Of a stretch of DNA of 23,617 bases, positions 1 through 6,919 are shown piece after piece. The stretch is from Thalassospira sp. UBA1131 (GTDB taxonomy: Bacteria; Pseudomonadota; Alphaproteobacteria; Rhodospirillales; Thalassospiraceae): the NCBI RefSeq assembly GCF_002311515.1, contig NZ_DCAO01000104.1, positions 229,074-252,690 of the forward strand. The letters are read 5' to 3'. Under the pieces are notes generated by a model. That model had not been told where the DNA came from, searched no databases, and saw only the letters and a list, made by a program, of their open reading frames with translations. Each line of letters opens with the position of its first letter. Position 1 is the first letter of the stretch. The translations under genes and the position numbers were made by a program.

Positions 1-1316
1 GAGAAATGATAATCGATCCGCTTATCAAGCAGCGTATTGATCGCCGCCATGCCAATCGCCCCGCCCAGATTACGCATCAGGTTATAAAGCCCGCTGGCAT
101 TCTTGATCTTTTCGGGTGGCAAGGTGCCCAGTGCCAGATTGGTCACCGGCAACATGCAAAACATTAGTGCTGCACCACGCACAACCTGCGGCCAAATCAG
201 CTCGTTAAACGAAACCTCGCTGGTGTTAAAGCCATGCATGGCAAGGCCGGTGGCAAACAAGGCAAGCCCGATGCCCAGCACCACGCGCGGCGGATATTTC
301 GCCGTCATTTTTCCGGCAATCGGGGCGGACAGGAACTGGGTAATACCGGTCACGGCCATAACAATCCCGATTTCGAGACTGTCATAGCCTCGAACGCGTC
401 CCAGCATCAGCGGCATCAGATAAACACTGCCATAAAGCCCGACACCCAGCGTAAAGCTGAACACGCAGCCCATGGTGAAATTGCGATCGGCAAAGGATTT
501 CAGATCCACAATCGGCTTTTCATAGGTAAACATCCGCCAGAAGAAATAGATCCCGGCAAGGGCGCATGTGATGGTGCCATAAATGATCGCGGTTTCGTCA
601 AACCAGTCATCCTTGGGCCCTTCGTCAAGGACATATTCAAGGCTGCCCAAAAACACCGCCATCGACAAAAGCCCGCGCAGATCAAATCCCTTAAGCAGGC
701 CGATATCCCCGCGATCCACGCGCAGCGTCATGGCGACAACGGCGGCAATCATCAGTCCGGGAATAACGTTGATCAAAAACAACCAGTGCCAGGACAGTGA
801 CTGGGTCAAAAACCCGCCAAGGGTTGGGCCGATGGTTGGTGCCATGGTCGCAATCAACCCGGTCATCACCGAGGCAGCATTGCGTTTGTCAGGCGGGAAA
901 ATGATATAGGTCGTGGCAAACACGGTCGGGATCATCGCCCCGCCCAAAAAGCCCTGCATGGCGCGAAACCAGATCATGCTTTCTATCGACCAGGCAAAGG
1001 CGGACGCCACCGACATCACGGTAAAGCCAATTGCAGAAATCACGAACAGCCAGCGCGTTGACATCAGGCGCGACAGGAACCCCGACAGCGGGATCATCAC
1101 CACCTCGGCAATCAGATAACTGGTCTGAACCCAGCCGATCTCGTCCGGGCTTGCCGACAATCCCGCCTGAATGTTTTCAAGCGAACTGGCAACAATCTGA
1201 ATATCAAGGATCGCCAGAAACATGCCGACAACCATCGCCACCCAGCCGACAAACTGGGCGGTTTCCATCGGGCGCGTTTCGGATTGCGGCGCTGTTGTCG
1301 GGCTGACGGCTGCCAT
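1..1316 (-). CDS. emrB: DHA2-family multidrug MFS permease (EmrB-like), 3'-partial
   Basis: Drug:H+ antiporter subunit of the inner membrane, expected to work with the adjacent EmrA adaptor and an outer-membrane channel to export hydrophobic compounds. About 438 residues are visible and the frame is still open at base 1, so the C-terminus is missing (family usually about 500 residues, 14 helices). It begins MAAVSPTTAP. A first helix contains the DHA2-style LDIQIVASSLENI segment, followed by many hydrophobic helices and, near the window edge, LLDKRIDYHF, which fits the R-x-x-x-H region of EmrB proteins. Its ATG shares one base with the emrA stop (TGATG), so the two are translationally coupled. 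The family is clear; the substrate cannot be told from sequence. Confidence 0.93.
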   Translation of the reverse strand, partial: MAAVSPTTAPQSETRPMETAQFVGWVAMVVGMFLAILDIQIVASSLENIQAGLSASPDEIGWVQTSYLIAEVVMIPLSGFLSRLMSTRWLFVISAIGFTVMSVASAFAWSIESMIWFRAMQGFLGGAMIPTVFATTYIIFPPDKRNAASVMTGLIATMAPTIGPTLGGFLTQSLSWHWLFLINVIPGLMIAAVVAMTLRVDRGDIGLLKGFDLRGLLSMAVFLGSLEYVLDEGPKDDWFDETAIIYGTITCALAGIYFFWRMFTYEKPIVDLKSFADRNFTMGCVFSFTLGVGLYGSVYLMPLMLGRVRGYDSLEIGIVMAVTGITQFLSAPIAGKMTAKYPPRVVLGIGLALFATGLAMHGFNTSEVSFNELIWPQVVRGAALMFCMLPVTNLALGTLPPEKIKNASGLYNLMRNLGGAIGMAAINTLLDKRIDYHF

Positions 1317-2419
1317 CAGTTAAGCTCCGAAAGTTCCGCCGTCGGGACGATCCCTTGCGCAAGACCAACACCGGCGAGTTCTTCTTCGCCACTGGCATTG
1401 CGGGTATCCACATTGACCACCACCGAAAGCCCCGGTCGCAATGCCTTGGCCCATTTGCTGTCATCCAGTTCGATGCGAACCGGAACACGCTGGGTGATTT
1501 TGGTGAAGTTGCCGGTGGCATTTTCCGGCGGCAGCAGACTGAATTGCGCACCGGTTGCCGGGGCAAAACTTGCAATATGGCCAACAATCTCGGCATCCGG
1601 AAAGGCATCCACCTCGACCGAAACCTTCTGCCCCGGCGCCATGTGGCTGATCTGGGTTTCCTTGAAATTGGCCACGATATAGGTACCGGGCAAAGGCACC
1701 AGCACGAGAAGTTGCTCACCCGGCTGGACCAATGCGCCGGTCTGAACCGACCGATTGCCAACCACGCCATCAAACGGCGCAAAAATCCTGGTGTCATCAA
1801 GTGCCTGTTGCGCCAGATCACGTGCGGCTTCGGCCTGTTTCACAGCCCGCTCCGCCTCGATCTTCTGGGCGCGCAAAACACCAAGACGGCCTTTTTCCAC
1901 CGCCAATGTTGCGTTGGCCGACGCCACCTCAGCCTGCGCTGTCTGGCGATCGGCCTTGGCGTAATCAAATTTCTGGCGGCTGGCCGCGCCCTTTTTGACC
2001 AGATCGTCATAACGCTTGAAATCATCGCTGGTGCGTTCCAGTTCGACCCGCGCGATATCAACATTGGCCGCGGCCTGATTGATTGCGGCTTCCTGAAGGG
2101 TAATCTGTTCTTCCATGGTGCCGACGGCCGACCGGCGTGCCTCAAGAGCCGCTTCGGCCTTGGCCAGTTCAAGGCGGAAATCTTCATCCTTGATGGTCAG
2201 AAGCAAGTCGCCCTTGCGCACCGGCTGGTTTTCGGCCACCCGCAAATCGCCAACATACCCTGACACCTTGGGCGATACAGCGACTTCATCGGCCTGAAGA
2301 TACGCATTGTCGGTACTTTCATGGTACTGACCTTCGGTCACCCAATAGAACCCGTAATATCCACCGCCACCGATAATCGCCGCTGCGATCAGGGGCAGAA
2401 TGACCTTTTTCACACTCAT
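1316..2419 (-). CDS. emrA: EmrA/HlyD-family membrane fusion protein
   Basis: Periplasmic adaptor (367 residues) linking the EmrB-type pump to an outer-membrane channel. Seen: a short cytoplasmic N-terminus MSVKK, one membrane anchor at about residues 5-27, a lipoyl/biotinyl-like half near 46-80 (STDNAYLQADEVAVSPKVSG), an Ala/Glu/Arg-rich coiled-coil hairpin at about 85-210, the second half (DDTRIFAPFDGVVGNRSV) and a beta-barrel region. The frame is open for 22 more codons upstream, but the ATG at 2419 has an AGG five bases before it and is the usual family start; the longer version would run through the promoter and operators. The stop overlaps emrB by one base. Probably repressed by the divergent TetR protein through the twin palindromes at 2437-2484. 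Confidence 0.93.
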   Translation of the reverse strand: MSVKKVILPLIAAAIIGGGGYYGFYWVTEGQYHESTDNAYLQADEVAVSPKVSGYVGDLRVAENQPVRKGDLLLTIKDEDFRLELAKAEAALEARRSAVGTMEEQITLQEAAINQAAANVDIARVELERTSDDFKRYDDLVKKGAASRQKFDYAKADRQTAQAEVASANATLAVEKGRLGVLRAQKIEAERAVKQAEAARDLAQQALDDTRIFAPFDGVVGNRSVQTGALVQPGEQLLVLVPLPGTYIVANFKETQISHMAPGQKVSVEVDAFPDAEIVGHIASFAPATGAQFSLLPPENATGNFTKITQRVPVRIELDDSKWAKALRPGLSVVVNVDTRNASGEEELAGVGLAQGIVPTAELSELN

Positions 2420-2436
2420 TGCCTGATTTTTCCTTT

Positions 2437-2454
2437 TGGTATTGATCAGTACCA
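2437..2454. promoter_or_regulatory. Putative TetR operator 1 (proximal to emrA)
   Basis: The 18-base sequence TGGTATTGATCAGTACCA has 7-base arms that match at six of seven pairs. It is the second copy of the palindrome at 2467-2484, with centres 30 bp apart, about three helical turns, so two repressor dimers could bind the same DNA face. It lies just downstream of the predicted emrAB -10 and overlaps the -35 suggested for the divergent regulator gene. Confidence 0.72.
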
Positions 2455-2470
2455 TTTGTCTATTTATGGT
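2442..2470 (+). promoter_or_regulatory. Candidate promoter of the TetR gene
   Basis: TTGATC at 2442-2447, a 17-base spacer and TATGGT at 2465-2470 form a plausible sigma-70-type promoter about 43 bases before the GTG start at 2513. Both boxes overlap the operators, which would make the regulator self-repressing. The -10 match is weak. Confidence 0.4.
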
Positions 2471-2492
2471 ACTACTCAGTACCAAACGTCAA
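2463..2492 (-). promoter_or_regulatory. Candidate emrAB promoter
   Basis: On the minus strand TTGACG (2492-2487) and CATAAA (2468-2463) are separated by 18 bases. The operator palindrome 2467-2484 occupies almost the whole spacer, the classical arrangement for repression by steric block. The second palindrome falls at the expected transcription start. Confidence 0.55.
2467..2484. promoter_or_regulatory. Putative TetR operator 2 (promoter spacer)
   Basis: TGGTACTACTCAGTACCA has perfect 7-base arms (TGGTACT / AGTACCA) around a 4-base centre. It repeats the motif at 2437-2454 and sits between the emrAB -35 and -10 boxes. Confidence 0.75.
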
Positions 2493-2512
2493 GTCCGGAA
2501 TCGGAATCCCCT

Positions 2513-3154
2513 GTGCAAGACACCAAGAAAATTGATCCCAGAACCGTAAAACGCCGCGAAGCCATCATCGCAACGGCGCGGGAATTGTTTTGCGAACATG
2601 GGCTTGCCGGCACGACGCTTGAAATGATCACGGCCGAGGCCGGGGGATCACGCCGAACGATCTATGAGCTGTTTGGAAATAAGGATGGCGTGTTCGAAGC
2701 CGTCATTCGCGATTGCACGGGGCGAATCACATCCGTCATGAGCGACCTTGAAATGTCGGACTTGCCGCTCCGTGCGGCCCTGATCCATTACGGCGAAACG
2801 CTGATGACGCTTCTGACCATGCCCGACACCATCCGGTATATGCGCCTGTTTCTGGCCGAGGTGCCCCGCTTCCCGAAACTGGGCAAGGTCTTTTATGAAA
2901 GCGGACTGATGACGGGGCGTCGATACATTGCGTCTTATTTCGAACGTCAGATGGCAGAGGGCAACTTCCCCAAAGGCAATCCCTGGCAAGCTGCCGTGTT
3001 CTTTTCCAGCCTGATCAAGGCGGACTACGATATCCGGCAAATGTCCTATATCGATTGGGAACCGCAGGAAAAAGATCTGCGCAGCCATGTGATTGCGGCG
3101 GTCGATATGTTTCTGCGTGGCCACGGGCTAGATCCGGAAAAAATGACTTCCTGA
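2513..3154 (+). CDS. TetR/AcrR-family transcriptional repressor
   Basis: A 213-residue ligand-responsive repressor, divergent from emrAB and the likely binder of the twin palindromes. The N-terminal helix-turn-helix is typical (REAIIATARELFCEHGLAGT, then TLEMITAEAGGSRRTIYELF and NKDGVFEAVI), covering about residues 15-62. The remaining helices form the effector and dimer domain, of the AefR/AcrR C-terminal type. The reading frame continues far upstream (to 2321) across emrA and the operators, but no ATG in this frame makes sense; GTG at 2513 gives a normal-length protein, so I chose it. The Shine-Dalgarno is weak. The inducer is unknown, probably an EmrAB substrate. Confidence 0.9.
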   Translation: MQDTKKIDPRTVKRREAIIATARELFCEHGLAGTTLEMITAEAGGSRRTIYELFGNKDGVFEAVIRDCTGRITSVMSDLEMSDLPLRAALIHYGETLMTLLTMPDTIRYMRLFLAEVPRFPKLGKVFYESGLMTGRRYIASYFERQMAEGNFPKGNPWQAAVFFSSLIKADYDIRQMSYIDWEPQEKDLRSHVIAAVDMFLRGHGLDPEKMTS

Positions 3155-3236
3155 TTTAGCCGTTCAAGCCCGCAATCCATGCTGCGACTGGCGCATAACA
3201 TCCCCTGCCCCGTTTGGCACAACCAGACAAAGCCTG

Positions 3237-3410
3237 TTACGCAAACAGCGTCAACAGCCGCCAGGCAATCGGTCCCAGCATTGTCAGCACACCGACCCAC
3301 ATCATCGCAACACCCCAGTTGCGATCACGATTGGTAAAGCCGAAACCAAGCAGGCAAAAGCCGACAATGCAGATGATCAGGACAATGATGTTTTCACTTG
3401 CCAAGTTCAT
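3237..3410 (-). CDS. Small two-helix membrane protein (57 residues), unknown function
   Basis: A short open frame, MNLASENIIVLIICIVGFCL..., ending RLLTLFA. It has two hydrophobic stretches (about residues 7-25 and 34-55) separated by a polar turn TNRDRNW, so it should be a small inner-membrane hairpin with both ends on the same side. A strong ribosome-binding site (AAGGGGAA, about five bases before the ATG) and in-frame hydrophobic codon choice support a real gene despite its size. It is convergent with the tetR gene, 82 bases away, and alone in its unit. I do not recognise a family. Confidence 0.7.
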   Translation of the reverse strand: MNLASENIIVLIICIVGFCLLGFGFTNRDRNWGVAMMWVGVLTMLGPIAWRLLTLFA

Positions 3411-3487
3411 GACAGTTCCCCTTTGATGGTGCCCCGGAAATCGGAGTCTCCCCCATCCACCGGCAATACGGTCACAATATCGGCCAA

Positions 3488-3510
3488 CGGATCAATCGGT
3501 CATTGATCCG
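3488..3510. promoter_or_regulatory. 9-bp inverted repeat, possible operator
   Basis: CGGATCAAT, a 5-base spacer CGGTC, then ATTGATCCG: arms are perfect. It lies 78 bases upstream of the small membrane-protein start and about 180 bases upstream of the icd promoter candidate. There is no T-run, so a protein-binding site is more likely than a terminator. Confidence 0.4.
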
Positions 3511-3689
3511 GATCAGAAAAATCAACTCTGCGAGGCCGATAGACAGTTTTTTCGAACTTCTCGTCAAATTCGCCTAAACGATCAGGATTATTGATCTTTT
3601 TGGCAACAAAAATCGCCAATTCACCTGATCGAAATGCCCGGATTTCCGGGTTTTACGGCCCTCATCACATTGTTGTATTCCAGCCCTCT

Positions 3690-3717
3690 TTGATTTTCTG
3701 GTGGCTTCCTGTATGTT
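3690..3717 (+). promoter_or_regulatory. Candidate icd promoter
   Basis: TTGATT (3690-3695), a 16-base spacer and TATGTT (3712-3717), about 113 bases before the icd start. The match is moderate and rests on pattern alone. Confidence 0.35.
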
Positions 3718-3829
3718 GCGGGCTCCCGACGCGGCCAGGGCGCTCCCTCGCGCGCCGGAAGACAGAGATTTAACCATCTTGAATGGCAGCCGCGCTGCAT
3801 GTCGGCCGCGGCCAGCAAGGGAGTATTCT

Positions 3830-5044
3830 ATGAGCAAGATTAAAGTTAAGAATCCAGTCGTCGAGCTTGACGGCGATGAGATGACCCGCATCATCTGGGA
3901 CTTCATCAAAAACAAACTGATCCTGCCGTATCTCGACATTGACCTGAAATACTACGATCTTTCGGTTCAGAAACGTGACGAGACCGACGACCAGATCACC
4001 ATTGATGCAGCAAATGCCATCAAGGAACACCGCGTTGGTGTTAAATGCGCGACCATCACCCCCGATGAGCAGCGCGTTGAAGAATTCGGCCTGAAAAAGA
4101 TGTGGAAGTCGCCGAACGGCACCATCCGTAACATCATTGGCGGTACCGTGTTCCGTCAGCCGATCATCTGCTCGAACGTTCCGCGTCTGGTTCCGGGTTG
4201 GACCCAGCCGATCGTTATCGGCCGTCATGCATTTGGTGACCAGTACCGTGCGACCGACTTCAAGGTTCCGGGCGCAGGTAAACTGACCATCAAGTTCCAG
4301 CCGGCAGACGGCGGCGAGCCCATCGAACACGAAGTCTTCGACTTCCCGTCTTCGGGCGTTGCGATGTCGATGTACAACCTTGATGACAGCATCAAGGGCT
4401 TCGCACGTGCTTGCATGAACTATGGCCTGTCGCTCGGTTGGCCGGTTTACCTGTCGACCAAGAACACCATCATGAAAGCCTATGACGGCCGCTTCAAGGA
4501 CCTGTTCGAAGAAGTCTTCCAGGAAGAATTCAAAGACAAGTTCGAAGCAGCTGGCATCACCTACGAACACCGCCTGATCGACGACATGGTTGCATGTGCG
4601 ATGAAATGGAACGGTGGTTTCGTTTGGGCTTGTAAGAACTATGACGGCGACGTTCAGTCCGACACCGTTGCACAGGGCTTTGGCTCGCTCGGTCTGATGA
4701 CCTCGGTTCTGATGACCCCGGATGGACAGACCGTCGAAGCAGAAGCAGCACACGGCACCGTGACCCGCCACTATCGTCAGCACCAGCAGGGCAAAGAAAC
4801 CTCGACCAACCCGATTGCGTCGATCTTTGCCTGGTCCCAGGGTCTTAAGTACCGTGGTGAATTCGACGATACCCCGGAAGTCGTCAAGTTTGCTGAAACC
4901 CTTGAGAAAGTCTGCGTCGATACCGTCGAAGCCGGCTTCATGACCAAGGATCTGGCACTGCTGATCGGCCCGAACCAGAAATGGCTGACCACCAACCAGT
5001 TCCTCGACAAACTGGACGAAGGTCTGAAAGCTGCAATGGCCTGA
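3830..5044 (+). CDS. icd: NADP-dependent isocitrate dehydrogenase (eukaryote-type dimer)
   Basis: TCA-cycle enzyme oxidising isocitrate to 2-oxoglutarate with NADP+, in the cytoplasm. The 404-residue protein belongs to the subfamily shared with eukaryotic IDH1/2 rather than the E. coli type. Visible substrate-binding residues are S94 and N96 (in WKSPNGTIR), R100, R109 and R132 (PIVIGRHAFGDQYR), numbering that coincides with mammalian IDH; the later KNYDGDVQSDTVAQGFGSLGLM and EAAHGTVTRHYR segments are metal and NADP sites. The frame is open from 3701, but ATG 3830 has AAGGGAG six bases before it and gives the canonical N-terminus. Codon use is strongly biased, as expected for an abundant enzyme. 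Single-gene unit with its own terminator. Confidence 0.98.
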   Translation: MSKIKVKNPVVELDGDEMTRIIWDFIKNKLILPYLDIDLKYYDLSVQKRDETDDQITIDAANAIKEHRVGVKCATITPDEQRVEEFGLKKMWKSPNGTIRNIIGGTVFRQPIICSNVPRLVPGWTQPIVIGRHAFGDQYRATDFKVPGAGKLTIKFQPADGGEPIEHEVFDFPSSGVAMSMYNLDDSIKGFARACMNYGLSLGWPVYLSTKNTIMKAYDGRFKDLFEEVFQEEFKDKFEAAGITYEHRLIDDMVACAMKWNGGFVWACKNYDGDVQSDTVAQGFGSLGLMTSVLMTPDGQTVEAEAAHGTVTRHYRQHQQGKETSTNPIASIFAWSQGLKYRGEFDDTPEVVKFAETLEKVCVDTVEAGFMTKDLALLIGPNQKWLTTNQFLDKLDEGLKAAMA

Positions 5045-5076
5045 TCCATCTGATCAAGCGGCAGTTTGCCAATCAG

Positions 5077-5114
5077 AAAACCCCTGTCGGGAAATCGACA
5101 GGGGTTTTCTTTTA
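5077..5114 (+). terminator. Rho-independent terminator of icd
   Basis: Perfect stem CCCCTGTCG (5081-5089) / CGACAGGGG (5096-5104) around a 6-base loop, flanked by AAAA and TTTTCTTTT, 33 bases after the icd stop. Confidence 0.93.
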
Positions 5115-5130
5115 TCAATACTGAAATTCG

Positions 5131-5168
5131 AACAAAAAGAACCCCGCCGGCGGGGGGCCAGGCGGGGC
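5131..5168 (-). terminator. Terminator of the Gly-rich protein gene
   Basis: On the minus strand CCCCGCC (5167-5161) can pair with GGCGGGG (5148-5142), followed directly by TTCTTTTTG. A nested perfect palindrome CCCCGCCGGCGGGG lies within it. It is 72 bases beyond the stop of the minus-strand gene and faces the icd terminator. Confidence 0.65.
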
Positions 5169-5239
5169 TGCAAGTTGCTACGGCCCAGGCTCAGGCCGCG
5201 GCGGTCAAAGCAGGATCAGCTGCTTTGAACTGGGATGTC

Positions 5240-5509
5240 TTAAGCAGCAGTGTCACCAGTATCGGCGGTGTCACCGCTATCTGCTCCGTCACCGGTGTCA
5301 CCACCCGTGTCACCTGTATCTCCGGCGTCACCTGTTTCACCCGTGGTGTCGCCCGTATCTCCGGCATCACCCGTTTCACCTGTGGTGTCGCCCGTATCTC
5401 CAGTGTCACCGGTGTCTCCGGTATCACCTGTGTCGCCTGTATCACCTGTATCCCCGGTGTCACCGCCAGTATCACCGGTATCCGGCTCGCCATCATCTGG
5501 CGTATCACT
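5240..5509 (-). repeat. TGD-coding tandem repeat (acidic tail)
   Basis: About 90 codons that read largely Thr-Gly-Asp, with TGE, AGD and GGD variants, including a duplicated unit DTTGETGDAGDTG. The DNA is a degenerate 9-base repeat. Repeats of this type can change length by slippage, so strain-to-strain variation is expected. Confidence 0.85.
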
Positions 5510-6193
5510 GTCATCACCTGCGCCAGGCCCGGTCAGCTCTTTCCAGCCCTTGGTAATAATGTCGCGTTCGACATCCGGATCGACATCCGGACCGGTCGGC
5601 GCGCCAAACACCCGCTGGATCCCCGGCGGCAAAGCACCAGCAAGCCCCGGTGCATTTGCAATACCCGGCGGCATGCCTTTTTCACCAGTTACACCTTCTC
5701 TTGCAGAGGATGCACCACGGCCAACGCCCCCGGCCTGCATACCCAGACCCTTGGCGTTGGAACGCGCGGCTGCACCTTTGCCTTGTGCTTCGGCACCATT
5801 ACCTTTGCCGCCGCCATTGCCACCACCGGCGTTACCACTGTTCCCCGGGCCGTCCGGGCCGCTGCGGCCATTTCCGCCGCCATTGCCGCCACCGTTACCG
5901 CCGCCAGGGCCATCATTTCCGTTACTGCCACCGCCACCGGGGCCGCCATTGCCGCCACCGTTGCCGCCGCCGTTACCACCACCGTTGCCGCCGCCATTAC
6001 CGCCGCCGTTGCCATTACCGCCGCCGTTTCCGCCGCCATTACCTTGACCTTGCGCAAAGGCACTTTTGCCTGCGACGTCAAACTGGGAAAGGTCAAGCGA
6101 TAGGGGTGTTACCACCAACGCAAAGGCGCCAAACCCGAGAATGCCCGCTGTCGTAATCCTGCTGCGCAGACTTTTCTTCTTAATGGTCAACAT
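5240..6193 (-). CDS. Secreted low-complexity protein, Gly/Asn-rich with C-terminal TGD repeats
   Basis: A 317-residue exported protein of unknown function. Seen: a basic N-terminus (MLTIKKKSLRSR), a hydrophobic core and a SAFA/QG signal-peptidase site after residue 47; a GGGN-repeat region at about 48-131; a middle segment (about 132-228) with PPGI motifs (MPPGIANAPG, LPPGIQRVFG); and an acidic tail of about 90 residues made mostly of TGD/TGE/AGD triplets ending GDTAA. The ATG at 6193 has GGAG six bases before it. In-frame ATGs at 6244 and 6232 are unlikely, because the predicted ECF -10 element covers 6243-6246 and transcription should begin near 6236. Divergent from the ECF sigma gene and sharing its promoter motif. 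A surface, matrix or cation-binding role is possible; I do not assign one. Confidence 0.8.
   Translation of the reverse strand: MLTIKKKSLRSRITTAGILGFGAFALVVTPLSLDLSQFDVAGKSAFAQGQGNGGGNGGGNGNGGGNGGGNGGGNGGGNGGGNGGPGGGGSNGNDGPGGGNGGGNGGGNGRSGPDGPGNSGNAGGGNGGGKGNGAEAQGKGAAARSNAKGLGMQAGGVGRGASSAREGVTGEKGMPPGIANAPGLAGALPPGIQRVFGAPTGPDVDPDVERDIITKGWKELTGPGAGDDSDTPDDGEPDTGDTGGDTGDTGDTGDTGDTGDTGDTGDTGDTTGETGDAGDTGDTTGETGDAGDTGDTGGDTGDGADSGDTADTGDTAA
5801..6052 (-). repeat. GGGN-coding tandem repeat
   Basis: The region just after the signal peptide encodes repeated Gly-Gly-Gly-Asn with occasional Pro, Ser and Asp. On the plus strand it appears as ccgccg/ccattg blocks. It also creates spurious proline-rich frames on the opposite strand. 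Confidence 0.85.
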
Positions 6194-6242
6194 TGTCAGC
6201 TCCACTTCCTTAGCAGTGAATTTCGCGTTCATTTGACAGGAC

Positions 6243-6269
6243 AACGCACGGAGTTCGAATTTTCTTCCC
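6243..6269 (-). promoter_or_regulatory. Putative ECF-sigma promoter of the secreted Gly-rich protein
   Basis: Minus strand: GGGAAGAAA (6269-6261), 14 bases, CGTT (6246-6243). Same sequence and spacing as the divergent element at 6313-6339. GGAA at -35 with CGTT at -10 fits ECF-type promoters. The predicted start leaves a leader of about 43 bases before the ATG. Confidence 0.65.
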
Positions 6270-6312
6270 GACTGTCGAAATTATTTTTCACAATGTTTTT
6301 TTTCGGGGCCGA

Positions 6313-6339
6313 GGGAAGAAACACGAAGGCCCCGTCGTT
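6313..6339 (+). promoter_or_regulatory. Putative ECF-sigma autoregulatory promoter
   Basis: GGGAAGAAA (6313-6321), 14 bases, CGTT (6336-6339), about 37 bases before the sigma-factor ATG. It matches the opposite-facing element at 6243-6269 exactly in boxes and spacing. A 7-base GC-rich inverted repeat (6304-6310 / 6328-6334) overlaps the spacer and could bind another regulator. Confidence 0.65.
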
Positions 6340-6376
6340 ATATGTTCAACAAGACTGAAAAATTGCGCCTGCGATC

Positions 6377-6919
6377 ATGAATGGGACGTCTGGTTTGGAC
6401 ACTGCTTTAAGACAAGAGCTTGCAGATCTTCTGCCGCGCGCATTGCGGTTTGCGCGATCGCTGACGCGCGATGCTGTCGCGGCAGAGGATCTGGTGCAAA
6501 CGGCATATGCAAAGGCGGTTGAACGGATCGAACAGTTCGAGCAAGGCACACGGCTTGATAGCTGGCTGTACCGGATCATCCAGACAAGCTGGATTGACGA
6601 AAAACGCCGCGATCAGCGCCAAGGAAATGTGGTGTCGTTTGAAGATGCACGTGACAGTGCCGTTCCGGGCATAAATCACGGTGGCACCGACAGGATGTTT
6701 TTGCAGGCAGCACTTGCGTCCCTTGCCGAGGAACAGCGTGCCGCCCTGACACTGGTCCTGATCGAAGGATACAGCTATCGCGAAGCCGGCGACATTTTGG
6801 GCATTCCTGATGGCACGGTCATGAGCCGCGTCGCCAGAGCCAGAAGAACACTTGCTGCTCTGCATGATGACGACGGCGAGACAATAAACAAAGACAGCAT
6901 TTACAGAGGTTCGTCATGA
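6377..6919 (+). CDS. ECF RNA polymerase sigma factor (RpoE-like)
   Basis: A 180-residue group-IV sigma factor with only regions 2 and 4. Region 2 (about 15-80) shows AEDLVQTAYAKA and LDSWLYRIIQTSWIDEKRR; region 4 (about 108-160) shows LASLAEEQRAALTLVLIEGY, SYREAGDILGIPDGTVMSR and a basic recognition helix. It directs transcription of its own operon and probably of the divergent secreted protein, judging from the shared promoter element. Its stop overlaps the anti-sigma start by four bases (ATGA), the usual sign of a coupled sigma/anti-sigma pair. The Shine-Dalgarno before ATG 6377 is poor, so the start is the least certain part. Confidence 0.93.
   Translation: MNGTSGLDTALRQELADLLPRALRFARSLTRDAVAAEDLVQTAYAKAVERIEQFEQGTRLDSWLYRIIQTSWIDEKRRDQRQGNVVSFEDARDSAVPGINHGGTDRMFLQAALASLAEEQRAALTLVLIEGYSYREAGDILGIPDGTVMSRVARARRTLAALHDDDGETINKDSIYRGSS

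Larger units (their letters stand above)
3411..3829. other. Intergenic region between the small membrane protein and icd
   Basis: 419 bases without a convincing gene. It holds a 9-bp perfect inverted repeat (3488-3510), a weaker GATCA/TGATC pair around 3580-3597 followed by five T, a small CCCGGA/TCCGGG hairpin followed by TTTT (3637-3654), and the candidate icd promoter near 3690. The icd frame extends back to 3701, but that stretch looks like 5' leader. Confidence 0.6.

Noticed and set aside
2311..2333. Third GGTACT-type repeat near the TetR operators
   Set aside because: It is a direct, not palindromic, repeat and lies inside the emrA coding sequence, where codons explain it.
3637..3654. 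CCCGGA/TCCGGG hairpin followed by TTTT as a terminator
   Set aside because: The loop is only two bases (four if opened), the T-run is short, and no plus-strand gene ends nearby.
3770..4783. 337-residue minus-strand frame opposite icd
   Set aside because: It is antisense to a certain, highly biased gene and has no recognisable domain.
5240..5509. Short regular DNA repeats that could look like a CRISPR array
   Set aside because: The period is 9 bases with no unique spacers, and it encodes the TGD repeat in frame.
5066..6103. Long plus-strand frames (Thr/Val/Ile-rich 345 residues; Pro-rich 265 residues at 5250-6047) opposite the Gly-rich gene
   Set aside because: They are shadows of the repetitive minus-strand gene; low-complexity GGGN/TGD codons read as Pro- or Val/Thr-rich on the other strand, and they lack signals or ribosome sites.
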